This document shows positions 8,379-18,468 of a DNA stretch of 64,000 nt, piece by piece; position 1 is the first letter of the stretch, and every line of letters begins with the position of its first letter. Under the pieces are notes generated by a model. The model searched no databases. It saw nothing but the letters and a program-made list of their open reading frames with translations, and was not told where the DNA came from. Both the position numbers and the translations under genes were made by a program. The DNA lies in assembly GCF_002367995.1 (NCBI RefSeq), contig NZ_AP018207.1, positions 3,719,083 to 3,783,082 on the forward strand, written 5' to 3'. The DNA is from Calothrix brevissima NIES-22. Lineage in GTDB: Bacteria; Cyanobacteriota; Cyanobacteriia; Cyanobacteriales; Nostocaceae.

Positions 8379-10649
8379 TTACTTAACAATTCGCCCCATA
8401 TAATTACCCCATAACTGAGCCGCTTGTGCGCTACTACCAGATGTGGGGGAGTTGTTATCATTACCTAGCCAAATCCCAGTAACTAAGCGCCGACTGGGAA
8501 TAAAGCCGATAAACCACAAGTCAACGTTGTCATTCGTTGTACCTGTTTTCCCAGCTTCCCCTAACCCAATGGACGCACCCCGACCAGTACCCCTGCTAAT
8601 TACCCCCCGCATCAAATTAGTCATCTGATCGGCAACATCATTAGATAGTACCCGTTTATTAGCATCGGGGTCTTGGTCAAAGGAGTAAATTACACGACAA
8701 GTTTTCAGATCCTTAGGCTCGCGACAATCACCACTGTCTAAAATCCGGCTAATTGCATGGGGAGGATTCCATACCCCACGATTACCAATCGCACCAAAAG
8801 CACCAGTCATTTCCAAAACATTGACAACGCTTTGACCCAAAACTAACCCTGGCACTGGATCGAGATCTGATTTCACTCCTAAACGGTGAGCCATTGCGAC
8901 AACTTTATCTAATCCAACTTCTCGCGCCACTCGCAAAGCGATCGGATTTTCCGAAAGTGCCAAACCTGTAGCAATATCTAAACTAGTATCAGCACCTGCA
9001 CGACAGGGTTTGTAAGTAAAGCCTTGCCAAGTTAAAGGAGCGCAAGAATAACTTTTAAATGGGGAAATTCCTTGCACTAGGGCAGCAGTATAAGCAAAAA
9101 TTTTAAAGGTGGAACCGGGTTGCCTTTTGGCTTGCACCGCCCGATTAAATTGGCTTTTTTTATAATCGGTTCCCCCAACCATCGCCAAAATACTGCCATT
9201 GCTGGAATCTAGGGTAACGATCGCTCCTTGGGAAAAGCCAAAACCTGATCCAGCGTTATTTACTGAATTACGTAACGCTGCTTCTGCTTGCGCCTGAATA
9301 GCCGGATCTAGCTGAGTTTCAATAATATAATTCCCTTCTTTAGCTGCTCCCTCCCCCAAAATTGCTTCGAGTTCTTGGAAAACATAAGTGTAAAAATAAG
9401 GACTGATTGTTTTTGCTTGCTGTTCGCAAACTTTTGGGCTGACTTGTACAGTCGAACGTCTAGCGCGGTTTGCTTCCTCTGGTTTAATTTGACCCATTTC
9501 TACCATCCGCTTAATTACGCGGTTACGGTATTCAGCCGCTTCTAGTTTATTCGGGCCATCTCCACAAAAATCAAAGGCGTTAGGGCCAGGTAAAATACCT
9601 ACCAAAGTTGCAGCTTCCGCTAAAGTTAATTCTTTCGCCGACTTTTCAAAGTAATATTTAGCCGCATCCTCAAACCCAGAGGTATCTCCACCTAAAAACA
9701 CTCGATTTAAATAAGTCAGCAAAATTTCGTCTTTGCTGTAAAAAGTCTCTAGCTTCAAAGCTACAACAGCTTCCCGCAATTTCCGCCCCAAAGAATCTTG
9801 TCTACCTACATAATCACGGAACAAACTGCGAGCAACTTGTTGCGTAACTGTACTGGCTCCTTGCTGCACATCACCAGTACGACTATTAATTAGTACAGCC
9901 CGCAAAATTCCTAAAGGATCAACGCCAAAGTGCCAGTAATAGCGGCTATCTTCCGAAGCCACCACAGCTTTTGCTAAATAAGGGCCAAAATCATCCAATC
10001 GCTTCAAATCTATATGAGATGTAGTTCTCGGCTCGCGCAGTGGTGTAGAACCATCACGGGCGTAAACAACCACAGGCGCACGGGTAGCTGTCGGTAAAGG
10101 TCTGACAGAAAATTTCAGCCATTCTACGCCAATCACCAAAGCGAATAAGGCACCCACCCCACCAACGCCATAAGTCGCCCAAGTTGCGGCTTTCACATAC
10201 CAAGCTGGTGGATCGACATATTGGAGACGCACGGAAGCAGCTAATTCTGGTGGCCCTAAAGTAAGAATATCGCCATGACGTAATTCTAAAGAGGTGACCC
10301 TGCGCTTACCTCGGTAAATACCATTAGTAGAGTTTTCATCTTTAATAATGAAAACGGGGGTGCGTTGGCTAGAATCCCGCGATAATGACAGGTGAATTTG
10401 GCTAACTACCGGGTTACGAACCACAATATCGCTAGATTTGGAACTGCGTCCTAACACATAGCGATCGCCTAACAACGGATATACCTCCGCCTTATCTGCT
10501 CCCGCATCCTGCACCCACAGTTCCGGTACTTTGGCATTGGGCTTAAGTGCTAGTTTGGAAAAATCCACCCTAGCTTGAATTGTATGTACTGCTTGCGTCA
10601 GTTGACCAAGTATGGTTTGGGGCTTTTGAGGAGGTTGCGGGGAACTCAT
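8379..10649 (-). CDS. Class A penicillin-binding protein with N-terminal FHA domain
   Basis: Bifunctional peptidoglycan glycosyltransferase/transpeptidase, 756 residues. Order: FHA domain about 60-140 (YVLGRSSKSSDIVVRNP and DENSTNGIY, the phosphothreonine-binding pattern), membrane helix about 157-176, GT51 domain about 215-400 with catalytic Glu233 (ASEDSRYYWHFGVDP) and QGASTVTQQ, then transpeptidase with nucleophile Ser513 in STFK, SEN at 566-568 and KTG at 701-703. All catalytic motifs are intact. The FHA domain lies before the membrane helix, hence in the cytosol, and suggests control by Thr phosphorylation from a Ser/Thr kinase. It converges on the DUF4335 gene with 85 nt between stops. 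Confidence 0.95.
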   Translation of the reverse strand: MSSPQPPQKPQTILGQLTQAVHTIQARVDFSKLALKPNAKVPELWVQDAGADKAEVYPLLGDRYVLGRSSKSSDIVVRNPVVSQIHLSLSRDSSQRTPVFIIKDENSTNGIYRGKRRVTSLELRHGDILTLGPPELAASVRLQYVDPPAWYVKAATWATYGVGGVGALFALVIGVEWLKFSVRPLPTATRAPVVVYARDGSTPLREPRTTSHIDLKRLDDFGPYLAKAVVASEDSRYYWHFGVDPLGILRAVLINSRTGDVQQGASTVTQQVARSLFRDYVGRQDSLGRKLREAVVALKLETFYSKDEILLTYLNRVFLGGDTSGFEDAAKYYFEKSAKELTLAEAATLVGILPGPNAFDFCGDGPNKLEAAEYRNRVIKRMVEMGQIKPEEANRARRSTVQVSPKVCEQQAKTISPYFYTYVFQELEAILGEGAAKEGNYIIETQLDPAIQAQAEAALRNSVNNAGSGFGFSQGAIVTLDSSNGSILAMVGGTDYKKSQFNRAVQAKRQPGSTFKIFAYTAALVQGISPFKSYSCAPLTWQGFTYKPCRAGADTSLDIATGLALSENPIALRVAREVGLDKVVAMAHRLGVKSDLDPVPGLVLGQSVVNVLEMTGAFGAIGNRGVWNPPHAISRILDSGDCREPKDLKTCRVIYSFDQDPDANKRVLSNDVADQMTNLMRGVISRGTGRGASIGLGEAGKTGTTNDNVDLWFIGFIPSRRLVTGIWLGNDNNSPTSGSSAQAAQLWGNYMGRIVK

Positions 10650-11083
10650 TGGCTATTTACATTACGCCTATTAACTAAAAACCAGAAGATTTACAATTTT
10701 AATGGTAGTCTTACACCATTTTACTCATAAGCCTAAGAGGAAATTGGTTGTACTGATTTTTTCCGAATATATTTTACATCTAAAATATAGTTATTCAGCG
10801 TATCTACCAAATTTGTCTTGAGCTATTATTTACCTCAACAATTCATTGTATTTTTCGCCTAAAATGCCTATTATATATACTATTAGCAATAATCAAAACC
10901 TAAGATAGCAGATTTGCTTTTGTAATTGTCTAAACTCAAAATCAAAAAGTTCCCGGTGTAAATTTTACCGCTTTAATAAATCCACATATATTGCAGCAAA
11001 AATATACATCCCCATTTAGACAGATTTTATAAATAATTTTGTTTGGTTTAATGGGCGGAGTGTTCCGTTGAGGTTAATTCAGA
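10650..11083. other. Divergent intergenic region
   Basis: This 434-nt AT-rich region separates the PBP gene from the secreted protein gene and must hold both promoters. I see no open frame of note, no tandem repeat and no clear hairpin in it. Confidence 0.6.
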
Positions 11084-11713
11084 ATGAAGGGAAAAACTCT
11101 GAGCCTGATTGGTACAGCCCTAACATTAGCTCTAACAGCCAATGTTGCTGGTGCCGAATCAAGTAAATCCTCCATAGCTCAATCTAATAGCTCATCCACT
11201 AATTCACCAACGGAAATCCAGATGTCACCAGAAGGAATGAAAATTCTGTGTGAACATTTTCCGCTCAATTCACGCTGTCAAGGTGGTACAGCAGTTGATA
11301 CCAGCTCCCCTAATAGCGGTAGCACAACCAGCCCCACACCTGAAAGTACAACACCAAACAACAATACTGCACCAGGGTCTAGTCCTTCCGACACAACTTC
11401 TCCCAGCAACCCTACCACACCAGGCTCTACCAGTCCTACTGACACCACTCCAGCACCAGGTAGTACCGCACCTGGTTCTACAGTACCAGGTAGCACCAAT
11501 ATTCCTGAACCAGGTACCTCTACCCCTGGTAGTCTGACTCCAGTACCAGGCAGCACAACCCCACCTGGTTCTAGCAATCCAGGAAGTGTAGCACCAAGCA
11601 GCACAACTACACCCGATCCTAGCAACCCAGGTACTACTAGCGAACCAGGTGCAACTTCTCCAACTCAAGTTCCAGCTACTAGTTCGCCAACAACTCCATC
11701 TACTGGAAAATAA
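11084..11713 (+). CDS. Secreted Ser/Thr/Pro/Gly-rich protein
   Basis: A 209-residue protein with a signal peptide (MKGKTLSLIGTALTLALTANVAGAES, cleavage probably after the ANVAGA). A short ordered part follows, ending with MKILCEHFPLNSRCQGG near residues 49-63, whose two Cys could form a disulfide. From about residue 65 to the end it is almost only S, T, P, G and N with recurring PGST/PGSTTP units, so probably disordered and exported to the periplasm or surface. The minus-strand open frames over it are artefacts of this composition. Function unknown. Confidence 0.75.
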   Translation: MKGKTLSLIGTALTLALTANVAGAESSKSSIAQSNSSSTNSPTEIQMSPEGMKILCEHFPLNSRCQGGTAVDTSSPNSGSTTSPTPESTTPNNNTAPGSSPSDTTSPSNPTTPGSTSPTDTTPAPGSTAPGSTVPGSTNIPEPGTSTPGSLTPVPGSTTPPGSSNPGSVAPSSTTTPDPSNPGTTSEPGATSPTQVPATSSPTTPSTGK

Positions 11714-12084
11714 CAGGTAAAACAGAATTTTGAGATTAATTTGCCCTTATCAATAGTCAGTTAATCTGATATATGGCACTAGTTGATAAATTGGCATAAT
11801 ATGCAATGCCAAATGGCGAAAGCAAATATCTCAAATTCTCGTTAAATATCCTCAAATTCAGGATGATAAAAGTATAAGTCTGAGAGTCAACACTCTCAGG
11901 CTTAATTATGTAAAAAATTACATTCAAATAAGATATTTTAACTATTATTCAATATCCTCAATGATTCACAAATACCTATCTTCCTTGTCTTCCTTTTCCT
12001 CCTTGTCTCCCTTGTCCCCCTTGTCTCCCTTGTCCCCCTTGTCCTCCTTCTTTTGTTCGCAAATCAAATAGAATTACTATCGCC
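11714..12084. other. Intergenic region with terminator and CCCTTGTC repeats
   Basis: Holds the hairpin at 11876-11903 and, at about 11985-12055, a run of TCCCTTGTCCCCC-type units in imperfect tandem. Similar runs occur near 40390, 49000 and 57185. No gene is seen. Confidence 0.65.
11876..11903 (+). terminator. Hairpin, likely terminator
   Basis: AAGTCTGAGAGT (11876-11887) pairs with ACTCTCAGGCTT (11892-11903) across a 4-nt loop, with one G-T pair. It lies 163 nt downstream of the secreted-protein gene and is followed by AATTATG rather than a long T run, so termination is plausible but not certain. Confidence 0.5.
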
Positions 12085-12555
12085 CTATCGATTAGAAGAA
12101 CTTGGTGTCTTTTGCCAAGATGCAATTAACAAACAAACAATACCGATACTGATAAAAGAATCTGCCATATTAAAAACAGCAAAATTAATCAAACGAAAAT
12201 CGATAAAATCGACAACATAACCTAAAATAAACCTATCGATCCCATTACCCATTGCTCCACCTAAAATCAAACCATAGCCCAGCTGATCCCAAAAATTTAA
12301 TAAGGAACCAAATAATGCTAGGCAAATTAAAACCAAACTAACTCCTAAAGATAGCCAGCGCAACCACTCAACTTTTCCACTTAAAATACTAAAAGCTGCA
12401 CCAGTATTGGTTACATAAGTAAAGTGAAATATATCTTGTAAAATCGGTAATGTTTGCCCCAATTTAAAGGTTTGCACCACCCAGTATTTTGTCAATTGGT
12501 CAATAAAAAAAGCTATGAAGGCTGCAAGCCAGAACAGGTGATTTTTTAAACGCAT
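12085..12555 (-). CDS. lspA: Lipoprotein signal peptidase (signal peptidase II)
   Basis: Cleaves the signal peptide of diacylglyceryl-modified prolipoproteins in the plasma membrane. At 156 residues it has normal length, with four membrane helices. The catalytic aspartates are visible in GNGIDRFILGYVVDFID and in FNMADSFI near residue 130, and the N-terminal IDQLTKYWV is conserved. It lies 116 nt downstream of bioY on the same strand and probably shares its transcript. One likely client in this window is the lipoprotein PstS. Confidence 0.95.
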   Translation of the reverse strand: MRLKNHLFWLAAFIAFFIDQLTKYWVVQTFKLGQTLPILQDIFHFTYVTNTGAAFSILSGKVEWLRWLSLGVSLVLICLALFGSLLNFWDQLGYGLILGGAMGNGIDRFILGYVVDFIDFRLINFAVFNMADSFISIGIVCLLIASWQKTPSSSNR

Positions 12556-12671
12556 GAAATTAGGGACTAGAAACTATGGATTAGGCGCTATGGACTGGGA
12601 TGTAGGTATAAGAAGCATAGGTTATAATTTTGTCTGTTTAACCCAAACTATCCGCTACTCAGATCCCATAA

Positions 12672-13295
12672 CTAATAAAACATTAAATGTCGTAATAAAT
12701 ATGCTATTACAGTCACGGCACAAACTACAGTCAATTGTCCTGGTAGCACAGACCAAGAGTATTTAATAATTGCTTGCATTAAGCTCAAATCTTCTGTGCC
12801 TTGCCATTGGAAAATATAACTAATAATTAAATAAGTAATACCGCAGATGTGCACAGATAACAATCCACACAAACAACTAAATCCCAGAGTTTCCAATTTA
12901 GGTCTAGCTTTAAATGCTAAATATCCACAAATCCAAGCACCGGGGATAAAACCCAGCAAGTAACCAAAATGAGCTAGCTTGACATAACCGATACCACCAC
13001 CTTCAGAAAAAACTGGTAAAAATGTTAAGCCCATAACTAAATAAGCAATTTGTGAAAGCGCACCAGCATTTTGACCACCTAAACAACCTACCAGAAGTAC
13101 AGCACCAATTTGATAGCTGACACCTAAAGAAAAAGTTTGAATTCCATGCTGACTCCAACTCCAAGGTAAAGTAATGCCATAGGCTTCCAGGAAGGTACTA
13201 CCCATAGTCAAGAGTAAGCCAATCATAGACCATAGTAATTGAACAGTTGCCATATTTATAGGGCTTTCAACCTTGTTTGTATCTGAAATACTCAT
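12672..13295 (-). CDS. bioY: Biotin transporter substrate-binding subunit BioY
   Basis: The S component of an ECF-type biotin importer: a 207-residue protein with about six membrane helices. The conserved BioY core reads GAVLLVGCLGGQNAGALSQIAYLVMGLTFLPVF and GYLLGFIPGAWICGYLAF. No EcfA or EcfT gene is near, so it either works alone or uses shared energising modules encoded elsewhere. It is followed by lspA on the same strand. I see no biotin-specific operator in the short upstream region. Confidence 0.92.
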   Translation of the reverse strand: MSISDTNKVESPINMATVQLLWSMIGLLLTMGSTFLEAYGITLPWSWSQHGIQTFSLGVSYQIGAVLLVGCLGGQNAGALSQIAYLVMGLTFLPVFSEGGGIGYVKLAHFGYLLGFIPGAWICGYLAFKARPKLETLGFSCLCGLLSVHICGITYLIISYIFQWQGTEDLSLMQAIIKYSWSVLPGQLTVVCAVTVIAYLLRHLMFY

Positions 13296-14376
13296 CTAAT
13301 AATCAAAAGCAGGGTTATCAGTGTTTTCGTTGCAAGAACTAAGTAAGTTTTTATACTAAATATGCATTTTTCATTGGTGTACATCTTTTACTATCTCTTT
13401 TACCTCATCCAACTAAAGAATTGGGTAAAAAAGTCTAACTAAGTTATGGGAAAAAGCCAACCTAGATACAGGTTTTATCGCAGGTGAAATTTGCTATACT
13501 TGTATTTGTGCTCAAAAACAAGCATATGGACGAGAAATTCTAAAACTCAACCAAAATGATATTTTAGAAATAATCCTGGTTTTTCCAGGCAGTTGTCATA
13601 AAGTTTTTTGTTAAATTTTCTGCAAATTGACTCGCTTAGTAGTAATGCTCTGCAAGTAAGCTTCACTGTGGGAGTGAGTGATATCAAACAATATATATTC
13701 CGCTCGTAGAGAATAATACTATGAAGCATCACACCATTCTCAATCAAATTGCTCAAAACAACGCAGATAACTTCAGAATCATTCTTGACCCAGCCTAAAT
13801 TTTTGAAGGCTTTCGGCGCTAACTCAGAGGTATGACGGTATAAATACTAAAGCTTGGTCTGCAAGTCAATCTTGTGTATTAATCACATTTATGTATGGAT
13901 AATTAGTAATTGCTGAACAGTGAAGCGCTCAAGGTTGAATTAAGCTAGATCTGATTACAGTTAAATCGAGCAAGAGTTTTTGAGATTTTTATATATTCTG
14001 TAATGGTAGTGAAATCAAGCTAGCATCTCAATGGCTTATGCCTAGTTGTCATGCTGAACTGTAATTTTTTTCCTAGATAGTACCTTGTGCTTTTGGAATT
14101 GAACTATGCTGCGATCGCATTTTTTGGTCATAGCACCAACCACTACAAAACTCAATATTTTTTTCTCACCCTCAGAATACATAAATTACTTAAGTATTAC
14201 TCTGTTACCTTAAACACTATGTATAAAATTTAGCTAAATTACCAAAATTACCAAATATAAAATTTACCAAAAAAAGACAAATTTTTGGAGTTTGTTAACC
14301 TCTTTTTTACCCTCAAGGTGACATTTTAGAGGTATCGTAGAATCGCTCACTTGGAAGTTGACGAAAACTGACACCA
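13296..14376. other. 1.08-kb AT-rich region upstream of pst
   Basis: Divergent region between bioY and pstS. Apart from a 60-codon plus-strand stretch without ATG (about 13429-13612, reading ...GFIAGEICYTCICAQKQAYGREILKLNQND...), which may be a gene remnant, I find no coding sequence. The last 200 nt should hold the pst promoter. The ORF at 13547-13756 on the minus strand has no recognisable features. Confidence 0.55.
14189..14216 (+). promoter_or_regulatory. Possible PHO box upstream of pstS
   Basis: CTTAAGTA at 14189 and CTTAAACA at 14209 resemble the PyTTAAPyPy(T/A) half-sites bound by the phosphate regulator SphR in cyanobacteria. They are 20 nt apart with a weak CTCTGTTA between them. 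Position, about 160 nt before pstS, is reasonable, but the match is imperfect. Confidence 0.3.
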
Positions 14377-15555
14377 ATGCTTTTACACTTAAGTGCACAA
14401 AAAAATACTCGGATGGTAAAAACACTATCAGTATTAGCACTGACAATTGGCTTAACTGCTTGTGGCGGACAACAAGCTCCAGAGAATACAGCTACTAAAG
14501 AGACACCTAGTACTACTACAGATACTACTGCCACTAACCCCAGTAAAAAATTAGATCTGGGTGGCAACATTTCTTTAACAGGCGCTGGTGCTTCTTTTCC
14601 TGCGCCTCTTTATGCAAGTTGGTTTACAGATTTGAATAAAAAATATCCTAACTTGCAAGTTAACTATCAATCCGTTGGTAGCGGCGCTGGTGTTGAGCAA
14701 TTTATCAAAGGCACTGTAGATTTTGGTGCTAGCGATGTGGCAATGAAAGATGAAGAAATTCAAAAGGTATCAAAAGGTGTAATTTTACTACCTGTGACCG
14801 CAGGTAGCATTGTTCTTGCCTACAATTTACCTGATGTTCCCGAACTCAAGCTACCACGAGCCGTTTACACTGACATTCTCTTAGGCAAAATCAAATCTTG
14901 GGATGATCCTCTAATTGCTAAGGCTAACCCTGAAGCCAAACTACCTAAACAGCCAATCACAGTAGTTTATCGTTCTGATGGTAGCGGTACTACAGGTGTG
15001 TTTACAAAACATCTGAGCGCTATCAGCCCAGAATGGAAAACAAAAGTCGGGGATGGCAAGAGTGTAAAATGGCCAGTAGGTGTTGGCGCTAAGGGTAATG
15101 AAGGCGTTACTGCTCAAATTCAACAAACTCAAGGTGCAATTGGTTACATTGAGTATGGCTACGCTAAACAAAATCAACTCAAATTTGCAGCTTTAGAAAA
15201 TAAAGGCGGTAAATTTATTACACCTACCGATCAATCAGCATCTAAAACTCTGGAATCCGTAACCCTACCGGCAGATCTTCGCGCTTTCATTACAGATCCA
15301 GAAGGTGCAGATTCTTATCCTGTGGTTACATATACCTGGATTTTGGCTTACAAAAAGTATGATGATGCGGCAAAAGGTAAGGCAATGGAAGCCTTAATCG
15401 AGTACGCTTTAACTGATGGTCAAAAACTTGCTACCGAACTAGGTTATGTTCCTTTACCTCAACCAGTGATTGCTAAGGTAGCTGCTGCCGCCGATCAAAT
15501 CACTCCTGATTATAAGATTGCTGTTGGTGGTGCTACTAGCGCTAGCAGTAAATAG
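14377..15555 (+). CDS. pstS: Phosphate ABC transporter, phosphate-binding lipoprotein PstS
   Basis: Captures phosphate in the periplasm and passes it to PstC/PstA. After a signal sequence (VKTLSVLALTIGLTACGG) with lipobox LTAC and Cys29, a Thr-rich linker leads to the binding domain. Typical PstS segments are ISLTGAGASFPAPLYASWF, YQSVGSGAGVEQF and VVYRSDGSGTTGVF, whose Ser/Thr/Asp bind phosphate. A second ATG at 14413 would give a tighter lipoprotein signal and may be the real start. It is first gene of the pst operon and is separated from pstC by a strong hairpin. Confidence 0.95.
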   Translation: MLLHLSAQKNTRMVKTLSVLALTIGLTACGGQQAPENTATKETPSTTTDTTATNPSKKLDLGGNISLTGAGASFPAPLYASWFTDLNKKYPNLQVNYQSVGSGAGVEQFIKGTVDFGASDVAMKDEEIQKVSKGVILLPVTAGSIVLAYNLPDVPELKLPRAVYTDILLGKIKSWDDPLIAKANPEAKLPKQPITVVYRSDGSGTTGVFTKHLSAISPEWKTKVGDGKSVKWPVGVGAKGNEGVTAQIQQTQGAIGYIEYGYAKQNQLKFAALENKGGKFITPTDQSASKTLESVTLPADLRAFITDPEGADSYPVVTYTWILAYKKYDDAAKGKAMEALIEYALTDGQKLATELGYVPLPQPVIAKVAAAADQITPDYKIAVGGATSASSK

Positions 15556-15582
15556 GCTTTTTGACAACAAAAGTCAAAAACC
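15555..15582 (+). terminator. Hairpin between pstS and pstC (attenuator)
   Basis: TTTTTGAC (15558-15565) pairs perfectly with GTCAAAAA (15573-15580), extended by GG/CC around a single bulge. It begins within the pstS stop codon region. Such a stem would partly terminate or stabilise the pstS message, giving more PstS than membrane subunits. Confidence 0.55.
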
Positions 15583-15754
15583 AAAGGATGGGAAGCTATG
15601 AGTCAATTAAGTATTAACTAATTGCTAGATTTGTCGCTTTAATGCTCCCATCTGAAAATATTAATTTCAGGTTCAATGGTTTACCTGGCGACAATTCTAT
15701 TCAGTCTGGTTCTCTTCCACATTTTCTTGAGCTAACTTTTTCCAGTCAGTATTC

Positions 15755-16705
15755 ATGGCTACAAATACACACAATCTGCCATCAGTCATCCAAAATCGCT
15801 CAGAAGTAGAAAAATCCCTAGATCGGAGCTTTATTTGGCTGACGCGGATTTTTGCAATCTCCATTGCGGCTACCTTATTGTGGATTACAATGCAGGTAGC
15901 TATTGGCGCTTGGCCGGCTATCCAAACCTTTGGTGTCAGCTTTTTAGCCCAGAGCAGTTGGAATCCGGTTAACAATGAATATGGAGTACTACCCCAAGTT
16001 TATGGGACTCTGGTAAGTTCCTTTATTGGTTTGCTGTTAGCCGTACCTATTGGTGTTGGTACTGCTGTTTTATTGAGTGAAGATTTTTTGCCGTCAAAAG
16101 TCAGGCTAGTATTGGTATTTTTGGTAGAATTGCTCGCAGCTATTCCTAGCGTGGTCTATGGTATCTGGGGTATTTTCGTTTTAGTACCAATTGTCACAGG
16201 TTTAGGAAAGTGGCTTCATAGTTCCTTGGGTTTTTTACCAATCTTTAGTACCGTACCTACAGGGCCAGGAATGCTACCTGCGGGAGTAATCCTAGCAATT
16301 ATGACTTTACCCATTATCACAGCTATATCGCGGGATGCTTTGATTTCGATTCCTCCGACCTTGCGTCAAGCATCTGTAGGATTAGGTGCGACTCGTTGGG
16401 AAACAATTTTTCAAGTTTTAATTCCAGCCGCGTTTTCTGGCATAGTTAGTGCTGTGATGCTAGCACTAGGGCGAGCTATGGGAGAAACTATGGCTGTAAC
16501 CATGTTAATTGGTAACTCTAACAATATTAGTCTTTCATTTTTAGCACCAGCCAATACCATTTCTTCTTTACTAGCAAATCAATTTTCCGAAGCTAGTGGT
16601 TTACAGGTAGCAGCTTTAATGTATGCAGCTTTAGTGTTGTTTGTGTTAACACTCATAGTCAATATATTTGCAGAATTGATTGTGATCCGCATGAAGCGAA
16701 TTTAG
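15755..16705 (+). CDS. pstC: Phosphate ABC transporter permease PstC
   Basis: One of the two membrane subunits of the high-affinity phosphate importer. It has 316 residues and six expected membrane helices. The PstC signatures VELLAAIPSVVYGIWGIFVLVP and the coupling loop PPTLRQASVGLGATRWETIFQVLIPAAFSGIVSA are present, as is LGRAMGETMAVTMLIGN. It follows pstS by 199 nt, including the attenuator hairpin, and precedes pstA by 19 nt. Confidence 0.95.
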   Translation: MATNTHNLPSVIQNRSEVEKSLDRSFIWLTRIFAISIAATLLWITMQVAIGAWPAIQTFGVSFLAQSSWNPVNNEYGVLPQVYGTLVSSFIGLLLAVPIGVGTAVLLSEDFLPSKVRLVLVFLVELLAAIPSVVYGIWGIFVLVPIVTGLGKWLHSSLGFLPIFSTVPTGPGMLPAGVILAIMTLPIITAISRDALISIPPTLRQASVGLGATRWETIFQVLIPAAFSGIVSAVMLALGRAMGETMAVTMLIGNSNNISLSFLAPANTISSLLANQFSEASGLQVAALMYAALVLFVLTLIVNIFAELIVIRMKRI

Positions 16706-16724
16706 GGTAGTTGTGGGTTGAATT

Positions 16725-17609
16725 ATGACTTCTAGTAGTTATCCAGAAAGCAGCCTGATACGCGCCCCTATGTCTCAGAGGACGCTGTTCAATACAGTAA
16801 TGACTGTTTTAGCATTTACTTGTGGCATATTGGCGCTGCTACCATTGTTGGCAGTTTTGTCTTATGTCATTATCCAAGGTTTTAGCAGTCTTAGTCCTAG
16901 TATATTTACTGAACTGCCACCGGCACCATTGCGGAAAGGCGGCGGCTTTGGTAATGCGATTTTAGGCACGCTAATGATGGTAGGAATTGGTGCATTCATT
17001 AGCATTCCCTTTGGAGTTTTAGCAGCAATTTATTTGACAGAATTTAGTTCTGGTAAAATAGCAAGAGTAGTACGATTTGCAACTAATATCCTAAGTGGAG
17101 TACCCTCTATTATTGCTGGGGTATTTGCCTATGGGATTGTAGTTTTAACTTTAGTAAAACTAAACTTAGGTTCTTACTCAGCAATAGGTGGTGGTTTTGC
17201 ACTATCCATTTTAATGCTGCCAATTATTGTCCGTACTACTGATGAGGCTTTGCAGTTAGTACCACAAGATTTGCGACAAGCATCTTTGGGTTTAGGCGCA
17301 ACTAAATTCCAAACGGTAACGCAAGTAGTGTTACCCGCAGCTTTACCAGCAATTGTCACGGGAACAACTTTAGCGATCGCTCGCGCAGCTGGAGAAACGG
17401 CTCCTTTATTGTTTACCGCGTTATTCTCTCAGTTTTGGCCGAATGGGCTATTTAAACCCACAGCTTCTCTGGCTGTATTGGTTTATAACTTCGCCATTAC
17501 TCCGTTTAAAAACTTACAGTCACTAGCTTGGGCAGCTTCTCTGATTTTGGTGTTAATGGTACTGATAACCAGTATCATTGCCCGTTGGGCAACTCGCCAG
17601 AAAGCTTAG
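16725..17609 (+). CDS. pstA: Phosphate ABC transporter permease PstA
   Basis: Second membrane subunit of the phosphate importer, 294 residues, six membrane helices. It contains [20 protein letters not shown], the coupling loop [34 protein letters not shown] and [20 protein letters not shown], all typical of PstA. It lies 19 nt after pstC and 55 nt before the likely start of pstB, consistent with one transcript. Confidence 0.95.
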   Translation: MTSSSYPESSLIRAPMSQRTLFNTVMTVLAFTCGILALLPLLAVLSYVIIQGFSSLSPSIFTELPPAPLRKGGGFGNAILGTLMMVGIGAFISIPFGVLAAIYLTEFSSGKIARVVRFATNILSGVPSIIAGVFAYGIVVLTLVKLNLGSYSAIGGGFALSILMLPIIVRTTDEALQLVPQDLRQASLGLGATKFQTVTQVVLPAALPAIVTGTTLAIARAAGETAPLLFTALFSQFWPNGLFKPTASLAVLVYNFAITPFKNLQSLAWAASLILVLMVLITSIIARWATRQKA

Positions 17610-17664
17610 TGCAGAATCGTTTTCTGGGCAGATTAATTACCCCCAAACTTACACTAGACTATTT

Positions 17665-18468
17665 ATGGCTTCTAACATTAGCACAGTGAATACCGAAACT
17701 GTATTACGTACAGAAAACCTAAATATTTACTATGGCAATTTCCTAGCTGTGCGGGATATTTGGCTAGATATACCGAAAAACAGAGTTACAGCCTTTATCG
17801 GCCCTTCTGGTTGTGGTAAAAGTACCTTACTAAGATGCTATAACCGTCTCAATGACCTGATTGAATCTTTTCGGGCAGAGGGTAAAGTTTATTATTACGA
17901 TAAGAACCTATACGCACCTGACATCGATCCAGTAGAGGTGCGTCGCCGGATTGGGATGGTATTTCAAAAGCCAAATCCATTTCCCAAATCAATTTATGAC
18001 AATATCGTTTTTGGAGCCAAAATTAATGGTTACAAAGGCAATATGGATGAATTGGTGGAGAAAAGTTTGCGTCAAGCGGCTTTATGGGATGAAGTAAAAG
18101 ACAAACTGCGCCAAAGTGGTTTATCTTTATCTGGCGGACAACAACAGCGTTTATGTATTGCTAGAGCGATCGCAGTTCAACCAGAAATTATCTTAATGGA
18201 TGAACCATGCTCTGCGCTCGATCCAATTTCAACTCTGCGGATTGAAGAATTGATTCATGAGTTAAAAGAGCAATATACCATTGTCATCGTTACCCACAAT
18301 ATGCAACAAGCAGCGCGGGTTTCCGATATGACAGCTTTCTTTAACGTCCAACGCTCAGAGCAAGGTGGTCGTAGTGGTTACTTGGTAGAATATGATGCTA
18401 CCGAATCAATCTTTAACAATCCCAAGCAGGAAGATACCAGAGATTATGTAAGCGGCAGATTTGGTTAA
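17665..18468 (+). CDS. pstB: Phosphate ABC transporter ATP-binding protein PstB
   Basis: Cytosolic ATPase that powers phosphate import. I chose ATG 17665 (267 residues) over the TTG at 17578 because the extra 29 residues overlap the end of pstA and have no counterpart in the family. Walker A reads GPSGCGKST, the signature LSGGQQQR, and Walker [13 protein letters not shown] with a downstream TIVIVTHNM switch His. [36 protein letters not shown] is typical of PstB. It is the last gene of the operon. Confidence 0.96.
   Translation: MASNISTVNTETVLRTENLNIYYGNFLAVRDIWLDIPKNRVTAFIGPSGCGKSTLLRCYNRLNDLIESFRAEGKVYYYDKNLYAPDIDPVEVRRRIGMVFQKPNPFPKSIYDNIVFGAKINGYKGNMDELVEKSLRQAALWDEVKDKLRQSGLSLSGGQQQRLCIARAIAVQPEIILMDEPCSALDPISTLRIEELIHELKEQYTIVIVTHNMQQAARVSDMTAFFNVQRSEQGGRSGYLVEYDATESIFNNPKQEDTRDYVSGRFG

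Noticed and set aside
11270-11668. Minus-strand frames over the secreted protein gene
   Set aside because: Trp/Cys/Arg-rich and Gly/Val-rich translations of the PGST repeat complement. No initiation signal.
13547-13756. 69-codon minus-strand frame in the bioY-pstS gap
   Set aside because: No signal, no domain, atypical composition; overlaps a competing plus-strand remnant.
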